DNA from: Corynebacterium minutissimum
Lineage (GTDB): Bacteria > Actinomycetota > Actinomycetes > Mycobacteriales > Mycobacteriaceae
Assembly: GCF_000988205.1 (NCBI RefSeq)
Contig: NZ_LAYQ01000009.1
Coordinates: 22,941-86,940, forward strand
Length of the DNA stretch: 64,000 bases
Direction: 5' to 3'
Position 1 is the first letter of the stretch. The number at the start of each line of letters is the position of its first letter. The position numbers and the translations under genes were made by a program. Below are positions 17,307 to 25,693 of the stretch, piece after piece. The notes under the pieces are model-generated. The model ran no database searches. It was not told the origin of the DNA and saw only the letters and a program-made list of their open reading frames with translations.

Positions 17307-18773
17307 GTGGCGTCACAAGATAATCCGGTGCTGCGGATCGCCGATCTCGTCGTGATGGAGCCGCGACTGCGCCGCTTGAGCAGGGCGCTCGAGGATGAGA
17401 ATTTTGTGGGGCTGTGCGCCGAGGGCGATGGGGACGTGGCGGGTTGGCTAGTCCTTCCCCGGCCGGAGGGAAACCCGCGTGCCATCCAGCGCCGGCTGGT
17501 CGACGCCGCCGGGGTCATCTTCCTCGACTCCGAGTTCGATGAGCAGGAAGTCCAGGACTCGGTGGAGGGAACCGGCGCCGTCCTGTACGGCACCGATGGG
17601 ATCACGCGCCAAGATGTCCGGCGCGCGGTGGATGAGCTTTTGCGGCGCCAACCCAACCTGGCATCCTGGCGCAAGCTCAGCACCATCGGGCAATTAAGCC
17701 CCGGGTTGGTCAACCCGGCGCCGGAGTCCGAGATCCTTGCGCGCTTTGCCAGGTTTAGTGGGGATTCCTTGCTGCTGTTGACCGTTGATGGCCGGGTTAT
17801 TGCCGCCGCCGGCGAGCTGCCCGCGCGGAGTATCGCGCGTTCCCTGTCGGTGGTGATAAACCACAGCACCACGACCATGCACGTGGGGCGTTGGAAGGTC
17901 TTTGCCCGGTGGCTCGACATTGCTGGTGAAAGCCCCTCCTTCGACCATGGCTACTGGCTGATCCGCGGGCGGCAAACCAGCCAGGATGCAGACTTCGACG
18001 ACCCCGCTTTCGCGGCGCTGGAGGAGCTGCTCACCGCTTCCCTGATGGCGCAGAGAAACATCCAGCGCAACCACGTCGCCGAATCGAGCGCGCTGATGGT
18101 GGCGTTGTGCGATGAGAATTCGAATAGGGAAGAAGTGGCCACCACGTTGCGCAGGCGGGGCTTTTCGGAGCATGCCAAGATGCGGCTCATTGTCTCCGAT
18201 TCCGTCAAGGATTCCTACCGCAGCGATGTGCGCGACAAGGCCTTCGCCTTGGCCCAGGGCGCGGGTGTGCCGCTGGTGCTGGGCTACGTGTCCGGCCGCA
18301 CCTGCGTGTTGACTACCCATTCGGGAGCGGAGGGGAAGATCGCGGACGTGCTCTTCGGCTCCGTCGGGCTTTCTGATCCCTTCGACACCGTCGAGGAAGG
18401 TCCGGCAGCGTGGCTCCAGGCCCTGCTTGCCGCCGTGGTGGTGGAACGCATGCATTCCTTGCACCTGCAGAGCCTGGAGTTTGCTCACTGCAGCGCCATC
18501 GAGAAGGCAGCGGCCTACCTGGGCCAGCGCGGCTTGGAGGACGCGGTGGGGGAGCTCGACCGCGCGATTGAGGGGATTAAGGATGGCGAAGAGATCTTTC
18601 GCGCCTATGAAGCTGAAAACTTTTCCGTGGCCCGGGCGGCGAAGGCCGTGGGCGTGCACGCTAATACGGTGCGGCACCGGCTGGAAGCTCTGGAGGAACG
18701 GATCCGGTTCTCCGATGCGGATCTGGTTTTGTGGGCGCTGTGGAAAGCGCTGCGCCCCCGCATGCAGCGCTAG
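17307..18773 (+). CDS. PucR-family regulator divergent from hyuAB
   Basis: This 488-residue regulator has an N-terminal PucR-type ligand domain (purine catabolism regulator-like, residues about 10-125, with ADLVVMEPRLRRLSRAL) and a C-terminal helix-turn-helix NFSVARAAKAVGVHANTVRH near residue 450. The start is GTG at 17307 after a GGAGG site 6 bases upstream. It diverges from hyuA with a 191-base shared intergenic region, so control of hydantoin or cyclic-amide use is the natural inference. It has no GAF domain, unlike the regulators at 1521 and 10997. It ends 64 bases before the convergent YkvI-type transporter gene. Confidence 0.85.
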   Translation: MASQDNPVLRIADLVVMEPRLRRLSRALEDENFVGLCAEGDGDVAGWLVLPRPEGNPRAIQRRLVDAAGVIFLDSEFDEQEVQDSVEGTGAVLYGTDGITRQDVRRAVDELLRRQPNLASWRKLSTIGQLSPGLVNPAPESEILARFARFSGDSLLLLTVDGRVIAAAGELPARSIARSLSVVINHSTTTMHVGRWKVFARWLDIAGESPSFDHGYWLIRGRQTSQDADFDDPAFAALEELLTASLMAQRNIQRNHVAESSALMVALCDENSNREEVATTLRRRGFSEHAKMRLIVSDSVKDSYRSDVRDKAFALAQGAGVPLVLGYVSGRTCVLTTHSGAEGKIADVLFGSVGLSDPFDTVEEGPAAWLQALLAAVVVERMHSLHLQSLEFAHCSAIEKAAAYLGQRGLEDAVGELDRAIEGIKDGEEIFRAYEAENFSVARAAKAVGVHANTVRHRLEALEERIRFSDADLVLWALWKALRPRMQR

Positions 18774-18837
18774 GCGGCTGGATGCGGGAGCACGGAGAAG
18801 GTGTGAGAGTAGAGAGTGAGAGGGGGAGTGGAGAGAA

Positions 18838-20148
18838 CTACACCTTCTTCTTGCTGCGCGGGATGGGCTTGCCGGTAATCAGCGCGTGGAGCTTGCCGTC
18901 ACCGATCTGCAGCTCTTCCGGAATGTCCTCGGAATCAACCTCGGTCATGATCTCCTTGATGAAGTCAGATTCTGGGATGGAGGAGTTGCGAGCGATGGCC
19001 ACTAGCTCACGAGCCTCCTCATCGGAGAGGTGGTTGTCATTCTCAAAGCGCTTCTTGAGTAGCTCACGCGCGCGGCGGCGCAGGTCGGCCTCAGATTGCA
19101 GGTCCTTGCGGTTCTTCAACCATGCGAAGCCGATGATGAACATGATGGCAATGCCCATGTATCCAAGAATCGGGTAGACCCAGCCGATGAGGTTGGAGAA
19201 GCCGATGAAGGAAAGCACGAAGCCGATGAGCACGGAGATGACATAGACCTTGTAGAAGTTCTGCGGCTTGCCGCGGGTGAGGCGCTTGGCAAAGGCATAG
19301 AACATGCCAATCGCGGTGTTATAAATCATGCCGTAGATGGCGACGGACATGGCGATACCGAGCGCCGGGTGAATCTGCTCAATCATGGCCAGCGTTGGCA
19401 TCTCGGCCTCGGTGATCGGGCCTACGGAGACGTAGAGACCGCCGACCAGGACCGCCAGCAGGAAGAGGAAGCATGCGCCGCCGAGAATGCCGCCGTAGCC
19501 CACCTCCTTGGCATCGAGGAAGTTGCCGCCGATGACGATCATCATGGAGACCACCACGATGACGTTCAGTCCCAGGTTATTGATGGCGGAGACCCACCAG
19601 TTGGGCAGCGTCGTAGGAAGCTGCTGCGCCTGCTCATTGAGGTGTGACCAATCTGGGTTGGAGGTGAGCACGGTGTAGACCGTGCCGATGGTCAGCAAGA
19701 CGATGATGAACGGGGTAATGGCGCCAATGGCGATGGTCACCTTGTCCACGTCGAGCAAACCCGTCAGCAGGGTGAGGACGAGCATGAGGACGGCGCCGAT
19801 CCACACTGGCCAGCCCCATTGCTGGTTGAGGTTGGCGCCGGCACCGGCAAACATGGCGAAGCCGATGCAGAACAGACAGGTTAGCGTGGCGAAGTCGAGG
19901 ATTTTCGACACGATGGGCGTGGACACGGCGTTAAAAACGGAGGTGTGCTCCTTGGCGCGGTGGTAAGAGCCCAACTGGAGGATCGTGATGCCGGAGATGG
20001 TCATGGCTAGCGCGGTAACGATGGCGCCGACGACGCCCATGTTGCCGAAAGCAACGAAGTATTGGAGGGCCTCGCGGCCCGAAGCGAAGGAGGCACCCGC
20101 GAGCACGCCGATGAAGGCCATCGCGATGCCGAATGAGCGTTTAAGCAT
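18838..20148 (-). CDS. YkvI-type membrane transporter
   Basis: This 436-residue protein has about ten transmembrane segments and a charged cytoplasmic tail of about 90 residues ending in RSKKKV. The N-terminus (KRSFGIAMAFIGVLAGASFASGREALQYF) carries the GASFASG-type break in helix 1 seen in YkvI and distantly in amino-acid/sodium symporters of the LeuT fold. Function is not established; import of an amino acid or cyclic amide would fit its position between the hydantoinase and aminotransferase modules. The ribosome site is weak. Upstream, an inverted repeat CCTAA-CT-TTAGG lies at 20155-20166 close to the start codon and could be an operator. It is separated from the esterase gene by a terminator, so it is probably transcribed on its own. 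Confidence 0.75.
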   Translation of the reverse strand: MLKRSFGIAMAFIGVLAGASFASGREALQYFVAFGNMGVVGAIVTALAMTISGITILQLGSYHRAKEHTSVFNAVSTPIVSKILDFATLTCLFCIGFAMFAGAGANLNQQWGWPVWIGAVLMLVLTLLTGLLDVDKVTIAIGAITPFIIVLLTIGTVYTVLTSNPDWSHLNEQAQQLPTTLPNWWVSAINNLGLNVIVVVSMMIVIGGNFLDAKEVGYGGILGGACFLFLLAVLVGGLYVSVGPITEAEMPTLAMIEQIHPALGIAMSVAIYGMIYNTAIGMFYAFAKRLTRGKPQNFYKVYVISVLIGFVLSFIGFSNLIGWVYPILGYMGIAIMFIIGFAWLKNRKDLQSEADLRRRARELLKKRFENDNHLSDEEARELVAIARNSSIPESDFIKEIMTEVDSEDIPEELQIGDGKLHALITGKPIPRSKKKV

Positions 20149-20191
20149 GGTGAACCTAACTTTAGGTGGATAGAAATAGCTACTTATGCAA

Positions 20192-20227
20192 ACGGGGCAG
20201 GCGGCCTGGGAAAGGTGCCTGCCCCGT
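20192..20227 (-). terminator. Terminator after the esterase operon
   Basis: An 11-bp perfect stem (ACGGGGCAGGC at 20192-20202 and GCCTGCCCCGT at 20217-20227) lies 20 bases past the esterase stop on the minus strand. Only a short T-run follows. Confidence 0.65.
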
Positions 20228-20247
20228 GTGTGATGGAGCGGAAGCTT

Positions 20248-21225
20248 TTAGTTCGCTGCCGCCTTGATGAACTCGGCGATGCCAGCGAGCTCCTCCTCGC
20301 CGCGGTCAATGATCGCAGCAGAGGTAAACAGCCCGTGGTGGTAGCCCAGAAGGTGCTTGTGCGTGACGTCGACGCCTGCCTTGGCCAGCTTCCCGGCATA
20401 CTCGATGCCCTCGTCCGCCAGCGGATCGTTGTCCACCGTGATGACGAGTGACGGGGGCAGGCCCTCCGGCAGCTCGTGCAGCAGCGGGGAGAGGTCCTTC
20501 GCCGTGCGCTGCGATTCCTCCGTAACGAAGGTATCGATGAACCAGCGCATGGTGTCAGAGGCCAGCGGGAAGCCCTCCTCCAGGCGCTTGTAGGAGGCAC
20601 CGTTCTCGGTTCGCTCGCGGGAGCAATCCGTGATCGGGTAGAGCAGGATCTGGGAGCTGAGCTTGGCGACGCCCTCCTCACCCACGAACTCGTTCGCCAT
20701 CACGGCGGCGAGCTGGCCGCCGGCCGAGTCGCCGGCTACCGAGATGGAGCTGACGGTCAGGCCATGCTCAGCCGAGGAGTCGGACAACCAGCGGTAGGCG
20801 GCGCGGCAATCGTCGATAGCCGCCGGGTAGGTGTGCTCCGGGGCAAGACGGTAGTCCACCGCCACAACCGGGAACCCGGTGAGCACCGCGATACGGCGTA
20901 CCGAGGAGTCGTGGGTCTCCAGGTTGCCCATGAGCCAGCCACCGCCGTGCATGTAGAGCACCGCCGGGGTCTCCTGGCCGCGCTCCGCCTCCGGGCGGGG
21001 GTCGTAGAGGCGAACCTGAAACTCCTCGACCTGGAAGTCAGTAGTTGTCGGTTCCTTCTCTTCGTGGAGCGGGTTGGCGTGGGCCGAGGCTACGTAGTTC
21101 TCACGCACCTGCGGGATGGGGAAGTTATGGAAGGACTTCGCCCCACCATCGCGGAAAGGCTTCAGCGCCTTCCACGCATCCTCAGCGACGGGACGCCCGG
21201 AAAATTCGTCGTGCAGAGTGTGCAT
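20248..21225 (-). CDS. Alpha/beta-hydrolase esterase (hormone-sensitive lipase family)
   Basis: This 325-residue cytoplasmic carboxylesterase has the oxyanion-hole motif YMHGGGWLMGN (about residue 90), the nucleophile elbow VAGDSAGGQLAAVMA (about residue 165), the acid motif VDNDPLADEG and a histidine in LLGYHHGLF, which complete the catalytic triad. It lies 15 bases downstream of a Baeyer-Villiger-like monooxygenase on the same strand. In known ketone-degradation pathways the monooxygenase makes an ester that such an esterase hydrolyses to alcohol and acid. That pairing is an inference from order and family; the ester substrate is unknown. The ribosome site at the ATG (21225) is weak, consistent with translation coupled to the gene upstream. 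Confidence 0.88.
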   Translation of the reverse strand: MHTLHDEFSGRPVAEDAWKALKPFRDGGAKSFHNFPIPQVRENYVASAHANPLHEEKEPTTTDFQVEEFQVRLYDPRPEAERGQETPAVLYMHGGGWLMGNLETHDSSVRRIAVLTGFPVVAVDYRLAPEHTYPAAIDDCRAAYRWLSDSSAEHGLTVSSISVAGDSAGGQLAAVMANEFVGEEGVAKLSSQILLYPITDCSRERTENGASYKRLEEGFPLASDTMRWFIDTFVTEESQRTAKDLSPLLHELPEGLPPSLVITVDNDPLADEGIEYAGKLAKAGVDVTHKHLLGYHHGLFTSAAIIDRGEEELAGIAEFIKAAAN

Positions 21226-21239
21226 TGTGAAACTGCCTC

Positions 21240-22688
21240 CTAGACCAGCTCGTAGTCGTTGAGCTCGAGCTTGTCGGTGAGCTCGTAGTACTCAGCAACG
21301 TTGCCGGACCAGTTGTTGATGACGCGGCCTTCCTCGTTCTTGTACCAGGAGGAGCAGTCAGCGGAGAACGCAGATTCCTCAAGCTCCTTCTGGATGCGGG
21401 TGTTGAACTCGTCGATGACGTTCTTCTTCACGTCCAGGGCTGCCTCCGGGTTCTCGCGCAGGTACGCAACGGCCTGGGAGATGTAGCGGTCCTGTGCCTC
21501 GAGCATGGCCACCACGGAGTGGTGGTTGAGGTTGGTGTTCGGGCCGTAGAGCATGAAGAAGTTCGGGAAGCCATCCACGGTCATGCCCAGGTACGCCTCC
21601 GGGGAGTTGCCCCAGCGCTCGCGCAGGTCGATGCCGTCGCGGCCAGCAATCGGCAGATCACCCTGGAACTCCTGGGAGTAGAAGCCGGTGGCGTAGATGA
21701 CGACGTCGAAGTCGTGCTCGGCACCGTCATCGGTGCGGATGCCGGTCTCGGTGAACTTCTCGATGCCAGCGGTGATGAGCTCTACGTTGTCACGGTTGAA
21801 GGTGGGGTAGAAGTTATCGGAGCGCAGGATGCGCTTGCAGCCGAAGGCGAAGTTCGGGGTGAGCTTCTCAACCAGCTCCGGGTCGTTGACCTGGGAGCGC
21901 AGGTGCTCCATGGCCTGCTCAACACCCTCGGCAGCGGAATCGGTGCCCTTGCGGGTGCGGTCGAATCCTTCCTCGCGAACCTCGTGGATCTCCTGGCGGA
22001 TGGCGCGGTAGGAATCCGGGTTCTCCTTGAACTCCTTGAGCTCTTCCTCGGTGAAGATGACCTGGTTGCGCGGCAGGATGTAGTTAGCGGAGCGCTGGAA
22101 CACGGAGAGCTTCTCCGCAACCTCGGCGACCTCCGGAACCAGCTGAACTGCAGAAGCTGCATTGCCGATGACGGCAACCTTCTTGCCGGCCAGGTCGACG
22201 TCGTGGTTCCACTCAGCGGAGTGGAACTGCACGCCCTGGAAAGCCTCGCGGTTCGGGAAGTTCGGGATCTTCGGCTTGGAGAGCTGGCCCCACGCGCCGA
22301 CGAAGACGCGGCCGTAGTAGGTCTCGCCGTTGGCCTCGATCTCCCATGCCTTGAGGTCTTCCTTCCACTCGGCGCGGGTGATGCGGTGGTTGAACTTGAT
22401 GTGATCGTAGAGGTTGAATTCCTCGGCGAGAGCCTTGAGGTAGCCCTGCATCTCGTCCTGGCCGGCGAACATGCGGGAGACGCCGAGGTTGAGGAAGTAG
22501 GAGTAGCAGTAGATGAGAGCCTGGGTATCGCAAGCAGCACCCGGGTAGGTGTTGTCGCGCCAGACTCCGCCGACCTCATCGGCAGCCTCGAGAATGAGGA
22601 AGTCCTTCTGCTCGTCGCGGACCAGCTGGGCGCCCATGCCCAGTCCGCCGTAGCCGGTGCCGAGGATGATGCAATCGTAGATCTTCAT
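21240..22688 (-). CDS. Flavin-containing, Baeyer-Villiger-like monooxygenase
   Basis: This 482-residue FAD/NADPH monooxygenase opens with the FAD-binding motif IILGTGYGGLGMGAQL, followed by LILEAADEVGGVWRDNTYPG. The Baeyer-Villiger fingerprint F-x-G-x-x-x-H-x-x-x-W is met by FQGVQFHSAEWNHD, followed by the NADPH Rossmann motif VAVIGNAASAVQLVPE. The final ATG-type motif DVVIYATGFYSQEF is also present. It may oxidise a ketone to an ester, or a heteroatom. AAGGAG lies 12 bases before the ATG. It follows the aminotransferase gene by 36 bases and precedes the esterase by 15, so the three probably form one operon. The exact substrate cannot be inferred. Confidence 0.88.
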   Translation of the reverse strand: MKIYDCIILGTGYGGLGMGAQLVRDEQKDFLILEAADEVGGVWRDNTYPGAACDTQALIYCYSYFLNLGVSRMFAGQDEMQGYLKALAEEFNLYDHIKFNHRITRAEWKEDLKAWEIEANGETYYGRVFVGAWGQLSKPKIPNFPNREAFQGVQFHSAEWNHDVDLAGKKVAVIGNAASAVQLVPEVAEVAEKLSVFQRSANYILPRNQVIFTEEELKEFKENPDSYRAIRQEIHEVREEGFDRTRKGTDSAAEGVEQAMEHLRSQVNDPELVEKLTPNFAFGCKRILRSDNFYPTFNRDNVELITAGIEKFTETGIRTDDGAEHDFDVVIYATGFYSQEFQGDLPIAGRDGIDLRERWGNSPEAYLGMTVDGFPNFFMLYGPNTNLNHHSVVAMLEAQDRYISQAVAYLRENPEAALDVKKNVIDEFNTRIQKELEESAFSADCSSWYKNEEGRVINNWSGNVAEYYELTDKLELNDYELV

Positions 22689-22724
22689 GGTGGTGTGTCT
22701 CCTTTAAGTCGGTGGTGGTTCGGG

Positions 22725-24050
22725 TTAGTTTGCGCGGATGGCTTCGGCCAGGACCTGGAGGCCGTCGCGCAGGGTGGACTCGTTGATGACCAGCGGCGGC
22801 AGGAGGCGGATGACGTTGCCGTCCAGGCCGCAGGTGAGGATGAGCACGCCCTGCTCGCGGCAGGTCTTGGCCACCTTGGCGGTGAGGTCAGCGTTCGGCT
22901 GGTTGTTGTCGTCGACCAGCTCGATGGCGATCATGGCGCCGCGGCCACGGACCTCGGCGACGGTGGTGAGCTCAAGCAGCGGCTCCAGCTCTTCGCGGAT
23001 GATGGCCTCGATCTCGCGGGCGCGGGAAGCCAGATCCAGCTCCTCCATCTCCTCGAAGGCTGCCAGGGAAGCAGCACAGGCCACCGGGTTACCGGCGTAG
23101 GTGCCACCCAGGGAGCCCGGGTCCGGGGCATCCATGATTTCTGCACGACCGGTCACGGCGGACAGCGGCATGCCGCCGCCCACGCCCTTGGCGGTGGTGA
23201 TGAGGTCCGGGATGATGCCCTCGTCATCGCAGGCGAACCAGGAACCAGTGCGGCAGATGCCGGCCTGGATCTCATCGGCGATGAAGACGACGCCATTGTC
23301 GGTGCACCATTCCTGCAGTGCCGGGAGGAAGCCCTTGGCCGGCTCGACGAAGCCGCCCTCGCCCTGCACCGGCTCGATGATGACGGCAGCCAGCTCCTCG
23401 GTGCCGACGTACTGCTCGATGTAGCGCAGGGTGCGCGCTGCAGCCTGCTTGCCGTCGAGGCCGTCGCGCAGCGGGTAGGACATCGGCGCGCGGTAGATAT
23501 CAGCGGCCAGGGTGCCAAAGCCCTGCTTGTAGGGCTTGTTCTTGGCGGTCATGGTCATGGTGAGGTTGGTGCGACCGTGGAAGGCGCCGTCGAAGACTAC
23601 GACGCGGTTCTTGCCGGTGTAGCGGCGAGCGATTTTGATGGCGTTCTCCACTGCCTCAGCACCGGTGGAGAAGAGGCAGGTCTTCTTCTCGTGGGTGCCC
23701 GGGGTCAGCTCGTTGAGCTTCTTGCAGACATCAATGAAGCCCTGGTACGGAGCGTTGAGGAAGCAGGTGTGGGTGAGGTGGCTGGCGGCCTCGGCGACGG
23801 CCTTGGCAACGCGCTGGTTGGAGGCGCCGACGGAGGTCACGGCGATGCCGGACGCGAAGTCGACGATGGTGTTGCCGTCGACGTCGACAAGCACGCCACC
23901 GTCACCGTCGGTGATGTAGGAGGGGTAGCCCGGGATGACGCCAGCGGCGACGTCTGCTTCACGGGCGGCATTCAGCTCCTGGCTGCGGGGGCCAGGGATT
24001 GCGGTGGAGACATTCCGCTCCTGGGGGAGGCGGTGCTTGAGATCCTGCAT
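22725..24050 (-). CDS. 4-aminobutyrate-type aminotransferase, copy A
   Basis: This 441-residue class III PLP aminotransferase has the PLP-binding aspartate block FIADEIQAGICRTG and the Schiff-base lysine in LITTAKGVGGGMPLSA. N-terminal residues GIAVTSVGASN and AFHGRTNLTMTMTAKNKPYK are typical of GabT. GabT moves the amino group of GABA to 2-oxoglutarate, giving succinate semialdehyde. An AAGGAG site precedes the ATG at 24050. It heads an operon with the monooxygenase and esterase and is divergent from a PucR-type regulator. A closely similar copy (27257-28585) lies 3.2 kb away in opposite orientation. Because it is grouped with oxygenase and esterase, its real substrate may be another omega-amino acid. 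Confidence 0.88.
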   Translation of the reverse strand: MQDLKHRLPQERNVSTAIPGPRSQELNAAREADVAAGVIPGYPSYITDGDGGVLVDVDGNTIVDFASGIAVTSVGASNQRVAKAVAEAASHLTHTCFLNAPYQGFIDVCKKLNELTPGTHEKKTCLFSTGAEAVENAIKIARRYTGKNRVVVFDGAFHGRTNLTMTMTAKNKPYKQGFGTLAADIYRAPMSYPLRDGLDGKQAAARTLRYIEQYVGTEELAAVIIEPVQGEGGFVEPAKGFLPALQEWCTDNGVVFIADEIQAGICRTGSWFACDDEGIIPDLITTAKGVGGGMPLSAVTGRAEIMDAPDPGSLGGTYAGNPVACAASLAAFEEMEELDLASRAREIEAIIREELEPLLELTTVAEVRGRGAMIAIELVDDNNQPNADLTAKVAKTCREQGVLILTCGLDGNVIRLLPPLVINESTLRDGLQVLAEAIRAN

Positions 24051-24081
24051 GCTGTCTGCTCCTTAATACTCGGAATTTTTT

Positions 24082-24095
24082 ATGACGTGGGTCAT
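24082..24095. promoter_or_regulatory. Candidate operator between aminotransferase A and its regulator
   Basis: An inverted repeat ATGAC-GTGG-GTCAT has perfect 5-bp arms. It lies 32 bases upstream of the copy A start and about 58 bases before the divergent regulator. Role is inferred from position. Confidence 0.3.
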
Positions 24096-24152
24096 TCTGA
24101 CGGCTAGACTTCAGAAGGGCCATAGACAATCTGGTGAAAGAATGGTGAGAAA

Positions 24153-25689
24153 TTGTCCACATTGGATAAGGGGGTAGCTGCCGGACTAGAAGAAGGAAAC
24201 GTTTCTCTCAGATGGTTGGCTAGCCAACCCGATCTGGGGATTGACGTGCTGCACGATTGCGAGCGGCCGTTTTCCGTGATGCACCCATGTGAGCTGCGCG
24301 ATCCCCGCGAGTTTGTGGGCTCGGGGGCTGTCATCCTGCTCACTGGTATGGCCTTTGAGGGGCAACCCGATCAGCTGGTGGAGTACGTTCGCAGGGTGGC
24401 CGCGGGGGGGAGTGACGGGGGGTGGCTTCGGCGTTGGTTTAGCCTTCGCCGAGGTTCCACCCGGCATGGTGGAGGCCGCCCGGGACTGCGATATTTCACT
24501 CTTCACGGTGGCGCGGCGCGTGCCTTTCGTCTCCGTGCTCGCGCGTTTGCACGACGAGTTGCAGCGCCAGCGGGAGGAAGGCTTGGAGCTCTTCATTGCT
24601 CAGCAGGGCGCGCTCAACGACGCCGCCGTGTCCGGCCTCGACGCCCTCGTGGACAAAACCAGCCGCCTGCTGGGCGCGCATACCTGCCTAGTGGATAAGG
24701 ATGGGCGGGTCTTCGCGCAGTCGAGCCACCCCGGGCTCCCACCGGTGGAGTGGGGTCCGGTGATTGCCGATACCCGCGCCCAGAACTTCTATGCCGCTCG
24801 CCGCGTGGGCGGGTGGAATGTCTTGGCCCAGCGCTTGGCCGACCACGGTGCGCGCTCCTTCGGGCTGCTGGCGGTGGCGCGTGAGAGTTTCGGTGTGAAC
24901 GAGCGCGCGCTGCTCAAGCAGGCCGCCGGCCTGGCGGAGCTTACCGTGAAGCGCCCGCAGGAATTACGGCGCACCCAAAACGAACTCAACTCCATGGCGA
25001 TGGCCATTCAGTTGGGTATGGACCAGCCGGAGGATCCCATGCGCCGCATCTTCCGGCTCGTGGGCGATGCACAGGGCCGCGTGCGTCCGGTACTGGTGAA
25101 ATCGGAGGGGGAGCGTGCCCACCAGCGCTTCCTCCACGCCTTGGACGCCCGCCTGCAGGACCACGGGCGCTTGCTTTTCGAATACACGCTGGATAAATCC
25201 TCTAGCCTCCTGCTTTTCAGAGGAAGCCGCACAATGAAGAACCTGCAGGACTTGTTGCGCGATATCCGCGGTAGCAAGCGCATCGTCGTGGGTCAGCCCA
25301 TGCCGTGGGCCGAGCTGGGCGTAGGCATTGTCCGCGAACTAGAGTCCTTCGCTTTCGGGCTTCAGCCCGGGATGTTGGCGGGGCCAGAATCGCGGACGTT
25401 GAGCTGGACTAGGGATCCCAGGGTCAAGGGCGCGGTGCACAACCGGGCCGAAGAAACCTGGGGCAAGGTGCGCGCTCACGACGCGGAGCACGGCACCGAG
25501 TTGGCGGAAACCCTGGAGGTCTACCTGCGTGCGGGCGGGCATGTGAGCCGAACCGCTGAGGAGCTTCAATCACACCGGCACACCGTGCGCAAGCGCATCG
25601 CGGACTTGGAGGATCTCCTCGAGGTGGACCTCAAGGACCCGCTCGTGGCGGCGGAGCTACTGATTCTCGGAGTGAGTGTTACGGACTGA
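24153..25689 (+). pseudogene. PucR-family regulator (module A), frameshifted in a run of seven G
   Basis: The gene starts at TTG 24153 or a nearby non-ATG codon with a weak ribosome site; the N-terminus is not certain. It encodes a PucR-type N-terminal domain (VSLRWLASQPDLGIDVL), then breaks at the G7 run 24404-24410. With six G instead of seven the reading continues as VRRVAAGGVTGGGFGVGLAF, which aligns with YAAALAAAGVHGIGFGTGLAF-type sequence in the paralogue at 25694. The second frame then runs to 25689 with the helix-turn-helix AGGHVSRTAEELQSHRHTVR at its end. Intact, the protein would be about 511 residues. Known corynebacterial GabR, which controls GABA use, is of this family. The break may be a sequencing error or a slippery-tract phase switch. 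Confidence 0.8.
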
Positions 25690-25693
25690 AGCC

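Noticed and set aside
20153..20167. DtxR-like iron box upstream of the YkvI-type gene
   Set aside because: Only short TTAGG/CCTAA half-sites match; spacing and outer positions do not fit the 19-bp iron-box pattern.
21519..24107. An 862-codon plus-strand frame antisense to the monooxygenase and aminotransferase
   Set aside because: Composition artefact of the antisense strand; it spans two genes and the gap between them, with no domain and no start signal.
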